Source: CBDCUI01 sp965223115
GTDB taxonomy: Bacteria > Pseudomonadota > Gammaproteobacteria > UBA4575
Assembly: GCA_965223115.1 (NCBI GenBank)
Contig: OZ244982.1
Location: forward strand, 62,001 to 126,000
Direction: 5' to 3'
DNA length: 64,000 nucleotides
In this document: in pieces, positions 7,904 to 15,955 of the stretch
Layout: each line of letters begins with the position of its first letter
Position numbering within the stretch: the stretch's first letter is position 1
Notes under the pieces: model-generated
What the model was told of the DNA's origin: nothing
The model's input: only the letters and a program-made list of their open reading frames with translations
The model's database searches: none
Made by a program: the position numbers and the translations under genes

Positions 7904-9118
7904 TTATAACAGTTGTTGTGCTAACAGCGTAATAGGGTGACAGACCGTTATATTGTTATCCTGATGGAGATTCGCTTGGAAGTGTAATGCACAGCCAATA
8001 TTACTGGTGACTAAGTAAGAGGCATCACTTGTGTCTAATTCAGAAATTTTGTTTGCGATTAATGCATTGGCTAGTTTTGCTTGGGTTACAATATTTAGTC
8101 CTCCTGCACCACAACATGTTAATTCATCAGTGAATATTTCTAGCTGTATATCAGGTATTTTTTGTAATAACTGTTCTACTTCATACTGATTTTGTGTTAC
8201 TGATTTTTGTGTACATGGTTTGTGAACAAAAACTTTTTTGTTTAAAGGTTTGAAATGTAATGGTTGATTAGTCAGCCTGCTCAAAACATAGGTATTTATA
8301 TCAAAAAGTTTTTCAAATAAATTTGGATGATTGTTTAATCGTGCACCACAGCCTGTTGTAAAAGAAATTAACGTATCATATTCCTCGTCAATAAGAGAAG
8401 TAGATAAATTTTGTATGAGTTGACTAGCTTTTTTTAAGTCTCCAGAATGCTGATGTAATGCTCCGCAACATTGGGCAGGGGCCTTCTCAATTACGTCACA
8501 GTGCAATTTCTGTAAAAGTTTAATCGCAGAGCTTTTTGTATTATCAGAAAAAAGATCACTAGCGCATGAACTAATTAAAACAACACGGTTCAAAACGCTG
8601 CTTGTATTAAAAGTAGAGCATGAGGCAATAGTTTTGTTTAGTGCTGGTATTAAATTAAAAATGCGCAAATTTAATGGCGATTTTCTATAAAAAGAAGAAA
8701 ATAAAGTATTTAAACCAAGTTTGTTGTAAAGACACAGTAGCTGCTTGGCGTAATAACGTATTCTATGATTGGTTAGTGTACTTACTAATACTAATCTTTT
8801 TGTTTTATATGAAAGGCTATGTTGATCTTGTATGAGCTCACGACCGACATCTAATATTTTTTCATAGTCTACATTGGCAGGACAGACATCTGCACATGAC
8901 ATGCAAGTTAAACAGCTGTCTAAATGTTTAGTTAGTGTAGGTGTAATTTCCAGTTTATCTTCAACGACTGCTCTGACTAATGCTATACGTCCACGCGGGG
9001 ACTCGGCTTCATTGTTAGCGATCATATAAGTAGGACAATGAGGCAGGCACAAGCCACACATCACACATTGATCTGTCGCGTTAATGACATCTTGTTTATT
9101 CAATGCAGCTATCAGCAT
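7904..9118 (-). CDS. glcF: GlcF-like (Fe-S)-binding oxidoreductase subunit
   Basis: A 404-residue protein with two [4Fe-4S] motifs near the N terminus: C18-x2-C21-x2-C24-x3-C28 and C69-x2-C72-x2-C75-x3-C79, each followed by Pro. Two CCG domains follow (QCCGAL around 217 and TCCGAGG around 340), which usually bind further Fe-S clusters or partners. This is the architecture of the glycolate oxidase iron-sulfur subunit. The flavin subunits GlcD and GlcE are not next to it here, so the electron donor is unknown and D-lactate or another 2-hydroxyacid is equally possible. It ends seven bases before coq7 begins and may be co-transcribed with it. Confidence 0.82.
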   Translation of the reverse strand: MLIAALNKQDVINATDQCVMCGLCLPHCPTYMIANNEAESPRGRIALVRAVVEDKLEITPTLTKHLDSCLTCMSCADVCPANVDYEKILDVGRELIQDQHSLSYKTKRLVLVSTLTNHRIRYYAKQLLCLYNKLGLNTLFSSFYRKSPLNLRIFNLIPALNKTIASCSTFNTSSVLNRVVLISSCASDLFSDNTKSSAIKLLQKLHCDVIEKAPAQCCGALHQHSGDLKKASQLIQNLSTSLIDEEYDTLISFTTGCGARLNNHPNLFEKLFDINTYVLSRLTNQPLHFKPLNKKVFVHKPCTQKSVTQNQYEVEQLLQKIPDIQLEIFTDELTCCGAGGLNIVTQAKLANALIANKISELDTSDASYLVTSNIGCALHFQANLHQDNNITVCHPITLLAQQLL

Positions 9119-9237
9119 TACTTCTTAGGTAGTTTTGTTTAATGATCATGGCCCAATAAGGCGGTGGTTAGGTATTTAAGCCTTGGTACAATAAAATTTA
9201 TCAGCATAATTTTATAGTTTGCCTTAGGTAGAGAGAT

Positions 9238-9543
9238 ATGTCCTATTACAAACGGCACCTTTTTATGTGTGTCAATGAGAGAGAGGATAAAAATTGTTGT
9301 CAAGATCATGGAGCAAAGGAGTTGCGTGCGTATGCCAAAAATAAGAGCAAAGAATTGGGAATAGCAGGTCAAGGTGGAGTGAGAGTAAATCAAGCCGGTT
9401 GTTTAGACCGTTGTTCTGAAGGTCCGGTTGCTGTCGTCTATCCAGATAATGTTTGGTATACCTATAAAAATAAGCATGATTTAGATGAAATTATCAATAA
9501 ACACTTGATTGCTGGTGAAATTGTTGAAAGGTTAAAAATCTAG
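9238..9543 (+). CDS. Thioredoxin-like [2Fe-2S] ferredoxin
   Basis: A 101-residue small redox protein of the thioredoxin-fold [2Fe-2S] family related to Aquifex Fd4 and NuoE. Probable cluster ligands are C11, one of C20/C21, C55 and C59; the last two lie in the typical AGCLDRC-x2-GP loop. An ATG with GAGAG just upstream supports the start. It is divergent from the GlcF-like gene, with about 120 bp between them. The redox partner cannot be read from the context. Confidence 0.88.
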   Translation: MSYYKRHLFMCVNEREDKNCCQDHGAKELRAYAKNKSKELGIAGQGGVRVNQAGCLDRCSEGPVAVVYPDNVWYTYKNKHDLDEIINKHLIAGEIVERLKI

Positions 9544-9619
9544 CATTGTGTGGATATCCATTTAGAGACATTTGTCAGCATTTTTACTACTTTTCTACAC
9601 AAGAAAGACAGTAAATTAG

Positions 9620-9648
9620 TTGACAGTAATACAATTATATTAGAGAAT
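9620..9648 (+). promoter_or_regulatory. Candidate sigma70 promoter of the rplM leader
   Basis: A consensus -35 box TTGACA lies at 9620-9625. With 17-bp spacing the -10 would be GAGAAT at 9643-9648, which keeps the important A and final T. Transcription would start near 9655, about 180 bp before rplM and 60 bp before the terminator-like hairpin at 9714. Confidence 0.45.
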
Positions 9649-9713
9649 ACAAATATTCTGATGGTTTAGTTACTTTCAGAACTCCTCCATCTACTTCTGG
9701 TAGATTATTTATT

Positions 9714-9746
9714 AAGCGCGGATCGCAAGTTTCCGCGCTTTTTTTT
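9714..9746 (+). terminator. Strong intrinsic terminator or attenuator hairpin upstream of rplM
   Basis: AAGCGCGGA (9714-9722) and TCCGCGCTT (9732-9740) form a perfect 9-bp GC-rich stem with a nine-base loop, followed by an eight-T tract (9739-9746). A second small hairpin precedes it (ATCTAC 9689-9694 / GTAGAT 9700-9705). It could end the ferredoxin transcript. It also lies between a candidate promoter at 9620 and rplM, so it could attenuate the ribosomal operon or end a short RNA. Confidence 0.8.
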
Positions 9747-9832
9747 GTCTAAAAAGAGGGATTTCCTTGTAAGCATAAGATTTGTTCGATACTATTTCGC
9801 GCCTTTCGATACGAGCAATAATGATTAACGAT

Positions 9833-10261
9833 ATGACCACAGTAAGTGCCAAGCCAGCAGAAGTTAAGCGAAATTGGTATCTAATCGATGCCACAGATAA
9901 GACTTTGGGTAGATTGGCAAGTGAAATTGCTATTCGCCTTAAGGGTAAGCATAAACCAATCTACACTCCGCATGTTGATACGGGTGATTGTATAGTCGTG
10001 GTTAATGCTGAAAAGGTTAGGGTTACTGGCAATAAGCTAGATGGCAAAATGTATCATCGGCATACTGGATATGTGGGTAATTTAAAGTCTATAAGCTTGC
10101 GAGAGATGTTAAATAAGCATCCGGAGCGTGTAATAGAAACCGCGGTTAAGGGCATGCTGCCTAAAAATCCGTTGGGTAGAGCAATGTTTCGGAAATTAAA
10201 AGTGTATAAAGGCCCTGAGCATAAGCATGCGGCTCAGCAACCTCAAGTATTAGAATTCTAA
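9833..10261 (+). CDS. rplM: 50S ribosomal protein L13
   Basis: 142 residues, exactly the length of E. coli L13, and collinear with it from AKPAEVKRNWY through KGMLPKNPLGRAMFRKLKVY to the C-terminal AAQQPQVLEF. The start ATG 9833 is chosen because it aligns with the E. coli start. In-frame ATG 9821 and TTG 9782 would add residues absent from the family, although 9821 has a slightly better upstream GAG. rpsI follows after 23 bp, forming the standard two-gene operon. In E. coli L13 represses this operon through its mRNA leader; the leader here is discussed separately. Confidence 0.97.
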   Translation: MTTVSAKPAEVKRNWYLIDATDKTLGRLASEIAIRLKGKHKPIYTPHVDTGDCIVVVNAEKVRVTGNKLDGKMYHRHTGYVGNLKSISLREMLNKHPERVIETAVKGMLPKNPLGRAMFRKLKVYKGPEHKHAAQQPQVLEF

Positions 10262-10284
10262 CTTTAGCAGTAGTTTAAAAGAAT

Positions 10285-10677
10285 ATGGCACAAGATCAAT
10301 TTTATGGTACAGGACGTAGAAAGAGCTCAACAGCAAGAGTTTATTTACGCCCTGGGTCAGGCAATATTACCATTAATATGCGTACACTTGACCGTTATTT
10401 TGGCCGAGAAACTTCTCGCATGATTATCCGCCAGCCTTTAGAAGTGTCAGAACTATCAGATACATTTGATATCGATATTAAAGTTAGAGGTGGGGGTTCA
10501 AATGGTCAGGCTGGTGCTATACAGCTTGGTATTGCGCGTGCCTTATTACAATACAATGGTGAGTTGCGTTTACCTTTACGTCAGAGCGGGTTCCTCACTC
10601 GCGATGCACGTGAAGTAGAGCGTAAAAAAGTGGGTCTTCGCAAAGCACGTAAGAAAGAGCAGTATTCAAAACGATAA
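10285..10677 (+). CDS. rpsI: 30S ribosomal protein S9
   Basis: 130 residues, the full family length. It begins near YGTGRRKSSTARVYL, contains VRGGGSNGQAGAIQLGIARA and ends in the conserved basic tail KKEQYSKR, whose terminal Ser-Lys-Arg contacts the P-site tRNA. It is the second gene of the rplM-rpsI operon. No clear terminator is visible in the 130 bp that follow. Confidence 0.98.
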   Translation: MAQDQFYGTGRRKSSTARVYLRPGSGNITINMRTLDRYFGRETSRMIIRQPLEVSELSDTFDIDIKVRGGGSNGQAGAIQLGIARALLQYNGELRLPLRQSGFLTRDAREVERKKVGLRKARKKEQYSKR

Positions 10678-10807
10678 ACCATTTCTTACTTGTGGTTGTA
10701 TTCTTCTTCGTAGCAATTTAAGTATTGTTTGTATCAGTATTTACTTGGTTTTGATGCCATAATGGCTGTGTTTGAAATGATTTGAATAAGCTTCAAATAC
10801 AAAAATT

Positions 10808-11197
10808 ATGCAAGAAAATCAGTTGACTAAATTAGAGAAATTGGTTTTAGAGCGATTTACAGCTTGTGATGTTGTGGATGCAAAGCGTTTACGAGTACAA
10901 ATTGCTGTTTTAAAAATCGAATCCCGTGAATATACAAATGTAGGTTTTAAAACCACGTTCTCTTTGCCTACGTATGTACCTATACTAAGCGATCATTTTT
11001 CTAGTAAGCAAAAAAATGTGTATGCGGATCATCCTGCGGCACCGGCAGGTGCAGAATTTTTATTAAATACTGCAGAAGGCAAAATAGTGAGTTTGAATGG
11101 CCATGTCTTGGTTGGTAATTGGCCAAGCAATGAGTCTGTTTTTCATGTGCTAAAATTTGATCATTCTCTTTCTGAATCATTAGTTGAAGCAAGCTAA
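10808..11197 (+). CDS. Hypothetical protein, 129 residues
   Basis: An open frame with an ATG and normal codon use for this genome. The product is soluble, with no signal peptide or membrane segment: an N-terminal helix (KLEKLVLERF) is followed by what look like mostly beta strands. I do not recognise a family. It lies between rpsI and a GNAT gene, all on the plus strand, with 130 bp upstream that could hold its own promoter. The open antisense frame over 11001-11213 is shorter and looks like a shadow. Confidence 0.6.
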   Translation: MQENQLTKLEKLVLERFTACDVVDAKRLRVQIAVLKIESREYTNVGFKTTFSLPTYVPILSDHFSSKQKNVYADHPAAPAGAEFLLNTAEGKIVSLNGHVLVGNWPSNESVFHVLKFDHSLSESLVEAS

Positions 11198-11282
11198 TAA
11201 AATAAACTTCCATAGCTCAAGCTCATCTTGAGAGAAATGTTTGCAGCCATCTGCAGGTTTAAATTCTACAAAAGTTTTGTTT

Positions 11283-11891
11283 ATGGATATTAAGTATTTG
11301 CCTGGGCAACTACACCATTGTAATCAGATCGCGAATTGGATTAATTCTATCGGATATGGGCATATAGAATATTTGTTCGATAATTTAATACCTAGTCGTA
11401 CCGCGCTGCAACAAATTGCCTTAGTGTTGCAACAAGACGAACATTATTCTTATAAAAATGTAGATCTAGCAATTGATAATAATCATATTATAGGACTAGT
11501 GTTTTCCTATATTGCAGATGCTAATGTGGTTACTGCAGAGATGGAAATAGCATTATCAAAAGATCGTATACGCTGGTTACAATATTTTACTCGGTATCAA
11601 ATTAATAATAGCTGGTATATCAATGCCTTAGGTGTGGAAGAAAAGTATCGCAGGCAAGGTATTGCCAAGCAATTAATTGCTTGCGCTTCACAAAGAGCAT
11701 TGCAAAATGGTTTTCAGCGTTTAAGCTTGCATGTATATGAAGGCAATACAGCTGCAATTAAGCTATATGAAGCATGTGGGTTTGTTGTGGTTAAAAAGAT
11801 AGCTTTAACAGGCCATCCTTTTTTTGAAGCAAGAAATCTATCTACTAGTATTTTAATGCAGTGTAATTTATCAGATTTGGTAATAACGTAA
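11283..11891 (+). CDS. GNAT-family N-acetyltransferase
   Basis: About 202 residues with the GNAT core in the second half. INALGVEEKYRRQGIAKQLI is the acetyl-CoA pyrophosphate-binding motif A, followed by LSLHVYEGNTAAIKLYEACG, the typical motif B with the N-x2-A-x2-LY-x3-GF signature. The N-terminal 100 residues are longer than in minimal GNATs. The start is uncertain: ATG 11283 looks most natural, but TTG 11241 has GAGA at workable spacing. The acceptor (protein, amine or antibiotic) cannot be inferred. Confidence 0.85.
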   Translation: MDIKYLPGQLHHCNQIANWINSIGYGHIEYLFDNLIPSRTALQQIALVLQQDEHYSYKNVDLAIDNNHIIGLVFSYIADANVVTAEMEIALSKDRIRWLQYFTRYQINNSWYINALGVEEKYRRQGIAKQLIACASQRALQNGFQRLSLHVYEGNTAAIKLYEACGFVVVKKIALTGHPFFEARNLSTSILMQCNLSDLVIT

Positions 11892-11948
11892 GGCTTTAAC
11901 TGATAACAGTTATATTTTGTATTTCATGACTAATCTAGAAGTAAAATC

Positions 11949-12221
11949 ATGATGACAAATGTATTTCTTTGGTTCGTGATAATACTAATCTTATTTACAA
12001 GTTTATTGATAGTTTTGCATCATGTAAAAATAGGTTTCTTACAAAATAAAAAATATAAGGCCATCTTATATTCTGTATTAACCGTTGAAATTATTATTTT
12101 GTTACTAACTGTTTTAGGTAGGCCTTTATTGGGTAAATTGTACACATACCGGGATAATGTATTGAGTGAGTCTGAAGAAGAATGCAAACGTGCTGATGCA
12201 CCATTCTGGTGTAATCTTTAA
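11949..12221 (+). CDS. Small two-helix membrane protein, unknown
   Basis: 90 residues with two strongly hydrophobic segments at about 4-24 and 39-59, the second preceded by a Lys-rich loop (QNKKYK). A short acidic tail contains two cysteines (EECKRADAPFWC). I do not recognise the family. The next gene starts 13 bp downstream and encodes a secreted protein, so the two are probably co-transcribed. The paired cysteines suggest the tail may sit in the periplasm, which is an inference. Confidence 0.6.
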   Translation: MMTNVFLWFVIILILFTSLLIVLHHVKIGFLQNKKYKAILYSVLTVEIIILLLTVLGRPLLGKLYTYRDNVLSESEEECKRADAPFWCNL

Positions 12222-12234
12222 AAAAGGCATTTAA

Positions 12235-12630
12235 ATGGTAAGTAACATAAAATTTATCTTCGTCATGATTTTTTTAGTTGTTTGCTCTAAACCATTTTCA
12301 GCACTTGCTGATGTCTATGGCGGAGGTTTTTGGGAAGCTATAGGCTTAGGTAATATGCAGTGCAATGATTTTATAACTAAAGTTGATAATGATGTTGCTT
12401 ATCAAGAATTAGGCGCTGTATGGTTGTCTGGATTTATGTCAGGAATAAATTTCACATCTAGTGATGTATATGATATTACCTGGGGAGAAGATTTATATGT
12501 ACTCGCAGATTTGATTACAAAGCGTTGTAGACAGCATCCAGATAAATTGGTTTCTGATATCGCTACAGAAATGGTATACAAACGTTATAAAGAAAAAAAT
12601 TTTACACCTGCTTCAGAAGTCAATAACTAG
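12235..12630 (+). CDS. Secreted two-cysteine protein, possibly Rap1a/Tai- or HdeA-like
   Basis: 131 residues with a signal peptide (about residues 1-25, cleavage after ALA). The mature part has only two cysteines, C43 (MQCNDF) and C98 (KRCRQHP), placed to form one disulfide. Between them lies VWLSGFMSGIN, and after the second Cys comes the P-x4-SDIATEM pattern. This spacing resembles the HdeA acid chaperone and Rap1a/Tai4 immunity-protein group of small helical periplasmic proteins. Function is not shown. It follows a small membrane protein by 13 bp and is convergent with the M19 dipeptidase gene. Confidence 0.6.
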   Translation: MVSNIKFIFVMIFLVVCSKPFSALADVYGGGFWEAIGLGNMQCNDFITKVDNDVAYQELGAVWLSGFMSGINFTSSDVYDITWGEDLYVLADLITKRCRQHPDKLVSDIATEMVYKRYKEKNFTPASEVNN

Positions 12631-12645
12631 TTATATTCCAAGTTA

Positions 12646-13830
12646 TCAATCTGGAAGATGATTAAGTAAAAAATGAATCACGTTGTCGCCCATAATTTTT
12701 TTAATTTGATCTTCGCTAAAGTCATTTTCCAATAATGATTGAGTGAGTAAAGATATTTGATCAGAAGTAAAGGGTACTTGTACGTTACCGTCAAAATCAG
12801 AACCTAAAGCAACATGCTCGACACCCACCAGGTCTACAACATATTGGATTGATTGAATTATTCCACTGATGTCATTGCTACAAGTAGCGTTAGGCCAGAA
12901 TCCAATCCCAATTAAACCTCCTATATCAGCAATTTGTTTAATATGTTTATCCGATAGATTTCGATGTGATACTTTGCATACAGCTTGTATACCCGTATGT
13001 GTAACTAAGACAGGTTGCGTGCTGTATTTTAAAATATCATCTATTAATAACGACGAGGCATGCGACAAATCGACAAATATGCCTAGTTTTTGCATGCGTT
13101 TTAATACTTGTTTGCCAAACTCAGTAATGCCATTTTTTTTAAGGCCATGTGCGGAACCGCCTAATTCATTGTCAAAGAAGTGCGTAAATCCAATAATTCG
13201 ATAACCTAAGTGATATAAGTGATCTAAGTTATCTATATTTCCCTCTAAAGCATGTGCACCTTCTAAGCTTAAAAGGCCAGCAGAAATTTTTGAATTTTCA
13301 CGCCGTAACATCAGATAGTCTTGTAGGCCTTGTCTGGAATAAATCAAGAAAAATTGATCAGGGAGCTTTGTGGAGAAATTGTGCAGTTTTATTGCCTGAT
13401 AGACAGCGCGTTCATATAAGCTAAACCAAGTGCGTGTTGGCCATCGTTCTAAAAGTGCTAGCAAGGTAATGTTATCCGTATCATCTGAATTAGAGTATAT
13501 ATTTAATCCCTTAGGTGTTTTTGTTACGACCGAGAACACTTGTAAGGCGATGTTACCTTCAATTAGGCGTTGTATATCTACATGACCATAGTCCGCTCTT
13601 TTTGCTAAATCACGATTCCAGAGTAAAGAATCTGCATGCAGGTCAGATATTGTTAGTGATTGGTGAAATGTTTTTACACGAGCAGAAATATTGGAATCAT
13701 CTGTAATCAATGTAACTCGGTTGAGTGATTTTTCAACATAAGCTGGCGCAAAGACGAATAAGGCAATAGTTATGCATGTGATAACTAGTGCACTACTACT
13801 TATAAATATACGTGCGGAATTTGTTTTCAA
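12646..13830 (-). CDS. Membrane dipeptidase, peptidase family M19
   Basis: 394 residues with an N-terminal signal anchor (about 8-30), so it is probably exported or membrane-tethered. Zinc-site motifs of renal-type dipeptidases follow in order: H65 and D67 in DLHADS, Glu in LEGAHALEG, His in GFTHF, DLSHAS, VTHTG, and Asp in GSDFDG. It would cleave dipeptides, including D-residue-containing ones, at the cell surface or in the periplasm. The start is TTG 13830, since no nearby ATG keeps the signal segment. It stands alone on the minus strand. Confidence 0.92.
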   Translation of the reverse strand: MKTNSARIFISSSALVITCITIALFVFAPAYVEKSLNRVTLITDDSNISARVKTFHQSLTISDLHADSLLWNRDLAKRADYGHVDIQRLIEGNIALQVFSVVTKTPKGLNIYSNSDDTDNITLLALLERWPTRTWFSLYERAVYQAIKLHNFSTKLPDQFFLIYSRQGLQDYLMLRRENSKISAGLLSLEGAHALEGNIDNLDHLYHLGYRIIGFTHFFDNELGGSAHGLKKNGITEFGKQVLKRMQKLGIFVDLSHASSLLIDDILKYSTQPVLVTHTGIQAVCKVSHRNLSDKHIKQIADIGGLIGIGFWPNATCSNDISGIIQSIQYVVDLVGVEHVALGSDFDGNVQVPFTSDQISLLTQSLLENDFSEDQIKKIMGDNVIHFLLNHLPD

Positions 13831-13988
13831 CGTTTTTAATTATTTAAAAAATGTGATTGTAGTCAACTAGGTGTGACTGATATCTGCTTTTAGTATAACT
13901 TTAACATTAACTCATTATAATTAGTTAACTATCTTCAATAACCACATGTGTCACATTTTCAGTGGCGATCAATATATTTAATAATACG

Positions 13989-15164
13989 ATGCATATATTA
14001 ATGATATCCGATGTATTTTTTCCACGCATCAAAGGAGTTTCTACTTTTATTGCTACCTTTGCTGAAGAATTTGTAAGGCAAGAATACAGCGTTCATTTAA
14101 TAGCACTTTGTTATGATCAGAGCGAAATAAACGAAGATTGGATCTTTAGAATACCCTCAAGAAAAATTTTATTTGACCCTGACAATCGAATGATGTCTAG
14201 CAAAGCAATTAAAAAAACTGTTATTAGAATTGCACTCTAACCGACATGACATTATTCACATACATACACCTTTTGTTGCCTATTATGCAGGTATATGGTT
14301 GTCAAAAAGATTGCAAATACCAGTTGTAGAAAGTTATCACACATTTTTTGAAGAGTGCTTGTATCACTATATACCATTTATTCCTAAACCATGGTTAAAG
14401 CTTTTAGCTAGAAAGTTTTCTGTATCACAGTGCAGGCAAGTAAATCATATTGTTGTCCTCTCAAAGCCTACGCTTAAAGTATTGCTTGATTATGGAGTTG
14501 ATTCTACTTTTACAATTATTCCAACTGATGTAAATCTAAAAAAAACCAAATAAAAACCTTGGCTGCGAATTTAGAAAAAATTTAATATTTTGCCTAAACA
14601 ACCTGTACTTGTTCATATAGGTCGGATTGCCTATGAAAAAAATATATCGTTTTTGTTGCAAGTGACAGCGAAATTGGTTCAGGTAATCCCTGATTTTATT
14701 ATAGTGATAGTCCTGCCATACCTAGTCTTAAAGAAGAAGTCAAAAAACTTACTATTGAACAAAATGTAAAATTTGTTGGTTATTTAAATTACGACACGCA
14801 ACTCGCAGCTTGTTATTAAGCGGGAGATATTTTTGTTTTTGCATCGCGTATTGAAACACAGGGTTTGGTGTTGTTGGAATCAATGTTGTTAGCTGTGCCA
14901 GTGGTATCGACTGCCAAAATGGGGACTAAAGATATACTTACAAATGGTACAGGTGCATTGGTTGCAAAAGAAGAGTTAAATGATTTTTGCGATAAAATAT
15001 TAAAAATAATTAAAGATCCTAAATTAAAAGAAATTTTAGGCAATGAAGGTCGAGGATATGCTCAAACTTGGCTGCCTGAAGAAATGGCATTGAGGATGAT
15101 TGAGCTATATGAAAATTTGCTAGAAAATAACACTTGCCTCTCAGAGCCACATCACGCATGCTAG
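13989..15164 (+). pseudogene. Broken GT4-family glycosyltransferase gene
   Basis: Pieces of one family-4 glycosyltransferase can be read in order but in different frames. The N terminus is MHILMISDVFFPRIKGVSTF, then come IIHIHTPFVAYYAG, the PVLVHIGRIAYEKN motif and the C-terminal ETQGLVLLESMLL nucleotide-sugar site. The frame changes near the A7 run at 14210, probably twice around 14540-14580 (stops TAA 14551 and TAG 14572), and again near 14705. An in-frame TAA sits at 14817-14819. With at least three frameshifts plus a stop this is a decayed gene. Intact relatives are about 370-400 residues, roughly what the pieces add up to. Confidence 0.88.
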
Positions 15165-15193
15165 ATAGGTAAATTGTTATTGCTTATTATGTT

Positions 15194-15550
15194 GTGGTCA
15201 AGGAATCTATTGCTAAATTCTTATTTTGGTTGAGCATTGTTGCGATATTGCTAATATCACTAAAACCAGGTGCATCATCACAGCTATTTTTAAGTCTTGA
15301 TAAAATTGCACACTTCATTTCTTTTTTTTGGGTTACTTCTTTATTGTTGTTTGCATATAAGTTAACAAGGCCTTACTTTACTTCGATACTTATATTAGCT
15401 GCGTTTGGCATAGGGATTGAAGTTATACAGTATTATATACCTGGAAGAGTTTTTAATTTGTTTGATTTTGTAGCAGATTTGTTAGGTATTGTAGCTGGTA
15501 TTATATTGTATAAGTTATTAAGTGTTGTTCAATCTCCTGCTAAATTGTAA
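15194..15550 (+). CDS. VanZ-like membrane protein
   Basis: 118 residues with about four membrane helices. The VanZ-type signature is present: LDKIAHFISFFWVT, then GIEVIQYYIPGRVFNLFD and FVADLLGIVAGI. Small VanZ-like proteins of this kind are widespread and mostly of unknown function; the name comes from a teicoplanin-resistance accessory gene, which does not imply resistance here. Start GTG 15194. It lies 29 bp behind the decayed glycosyltransferase and is convergent with the next gene. Confidence 0.75.
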   Translation: MVKESIAKFLFWLSIVAILLISLKPGASSQLFLSLDKIAHFISFFWVTSLLLFAYKLTRPYFTSILILAAFGIGIEVIQYYIPGRVFNLFDFVADLLGIVAGIILYKLLSVVQSPAKL

Positions 15551-15557
15551 AAACTAC

Positions 15558-15938
15558 TCAGTTTTTTGCAGCTATAACTTTAACAACATCTCCTGGCGTT
15601 ATATCCTTCAGTGTTAATAGATCATAATTTGTATCGGCCCAAATATTAGTTTTTGCAGCAAGGCGAATTTCGTCAGCATGAGAAATCGGTGTAGGACCAA
15701 ATCCAATGGCAATACAGTTGCCTTCCACCCAAAAAGCAATCTCCCCAAGTTCTACAATCTGTTTAGCATCATCTTCTAAGTTAATTTTATTTACAGGTGT
15801 TGAAAAATAAACTTCGTTTCCCCATGTTTGTGTGAAAGATTGGAAAGGCAGCTGGGTGTAAATAACATCTGCTGTTTTTGTTTCTCGCAATTGAGCCTGA
15901 ATTTTATGTTTACCTATTTGAATAATAATAGTGCGCAT
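15558..15938 (-). CDS. Cyclophilin-like fold protein (TM1367 type)
   Basis: 126 residues of the small bacterial cyclophilin-like family typified by TM1367. It has a beta-rich core with ELGEIAFWVEGNCIAIGFGP and the C-terminal NIWADTNYDLLTLKDITPGD. These proteins lack the full catalytic set of true peptidyl-prolyl isomerases, and their role is unknown. It begins 17 bp after the aldolase gene on the same strand, so rpiA, the aldolase and this gene form a likely operon. Confidence 0.72.
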   Translation of the reverse strand: MRTIIIQIGKHKIQAQLRETKTADVIYTQLPFQSFTQTWGNEVYFSTPVNKINLEDDAKQIVELGEIAFWVEGNCIAIGFGPTPISHADEIRLAAKTNIWADTNYDLLTLKDITPGDVVKVIAAKN

Positions 15939-15955
15939 TTGACAGATTGTGAAGT

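Noticed and set aside
9139..9393. 84-residue minus-strand open frame across the ferredoxin start
   Set aside because: It overlaps a well supported ferredoxin gene and has no domain or ribosome binding site; it is a shadow frame.
13840..13870. CRP-like half sites (TGTGATTGTAGTCAAC) upstream of the M19 dipeptidase gene
   Set aside because: Only the left half fits the consensus; the right half matches three of five bases, which is weak.
14205..14220. Programmed frameshift at the A7 run in the glycosyltransferase
   Set aside because: A single slip would not restore the protein; further frameshifts and an in-frame stop follow, so gene decay or sequence error is the better reading.
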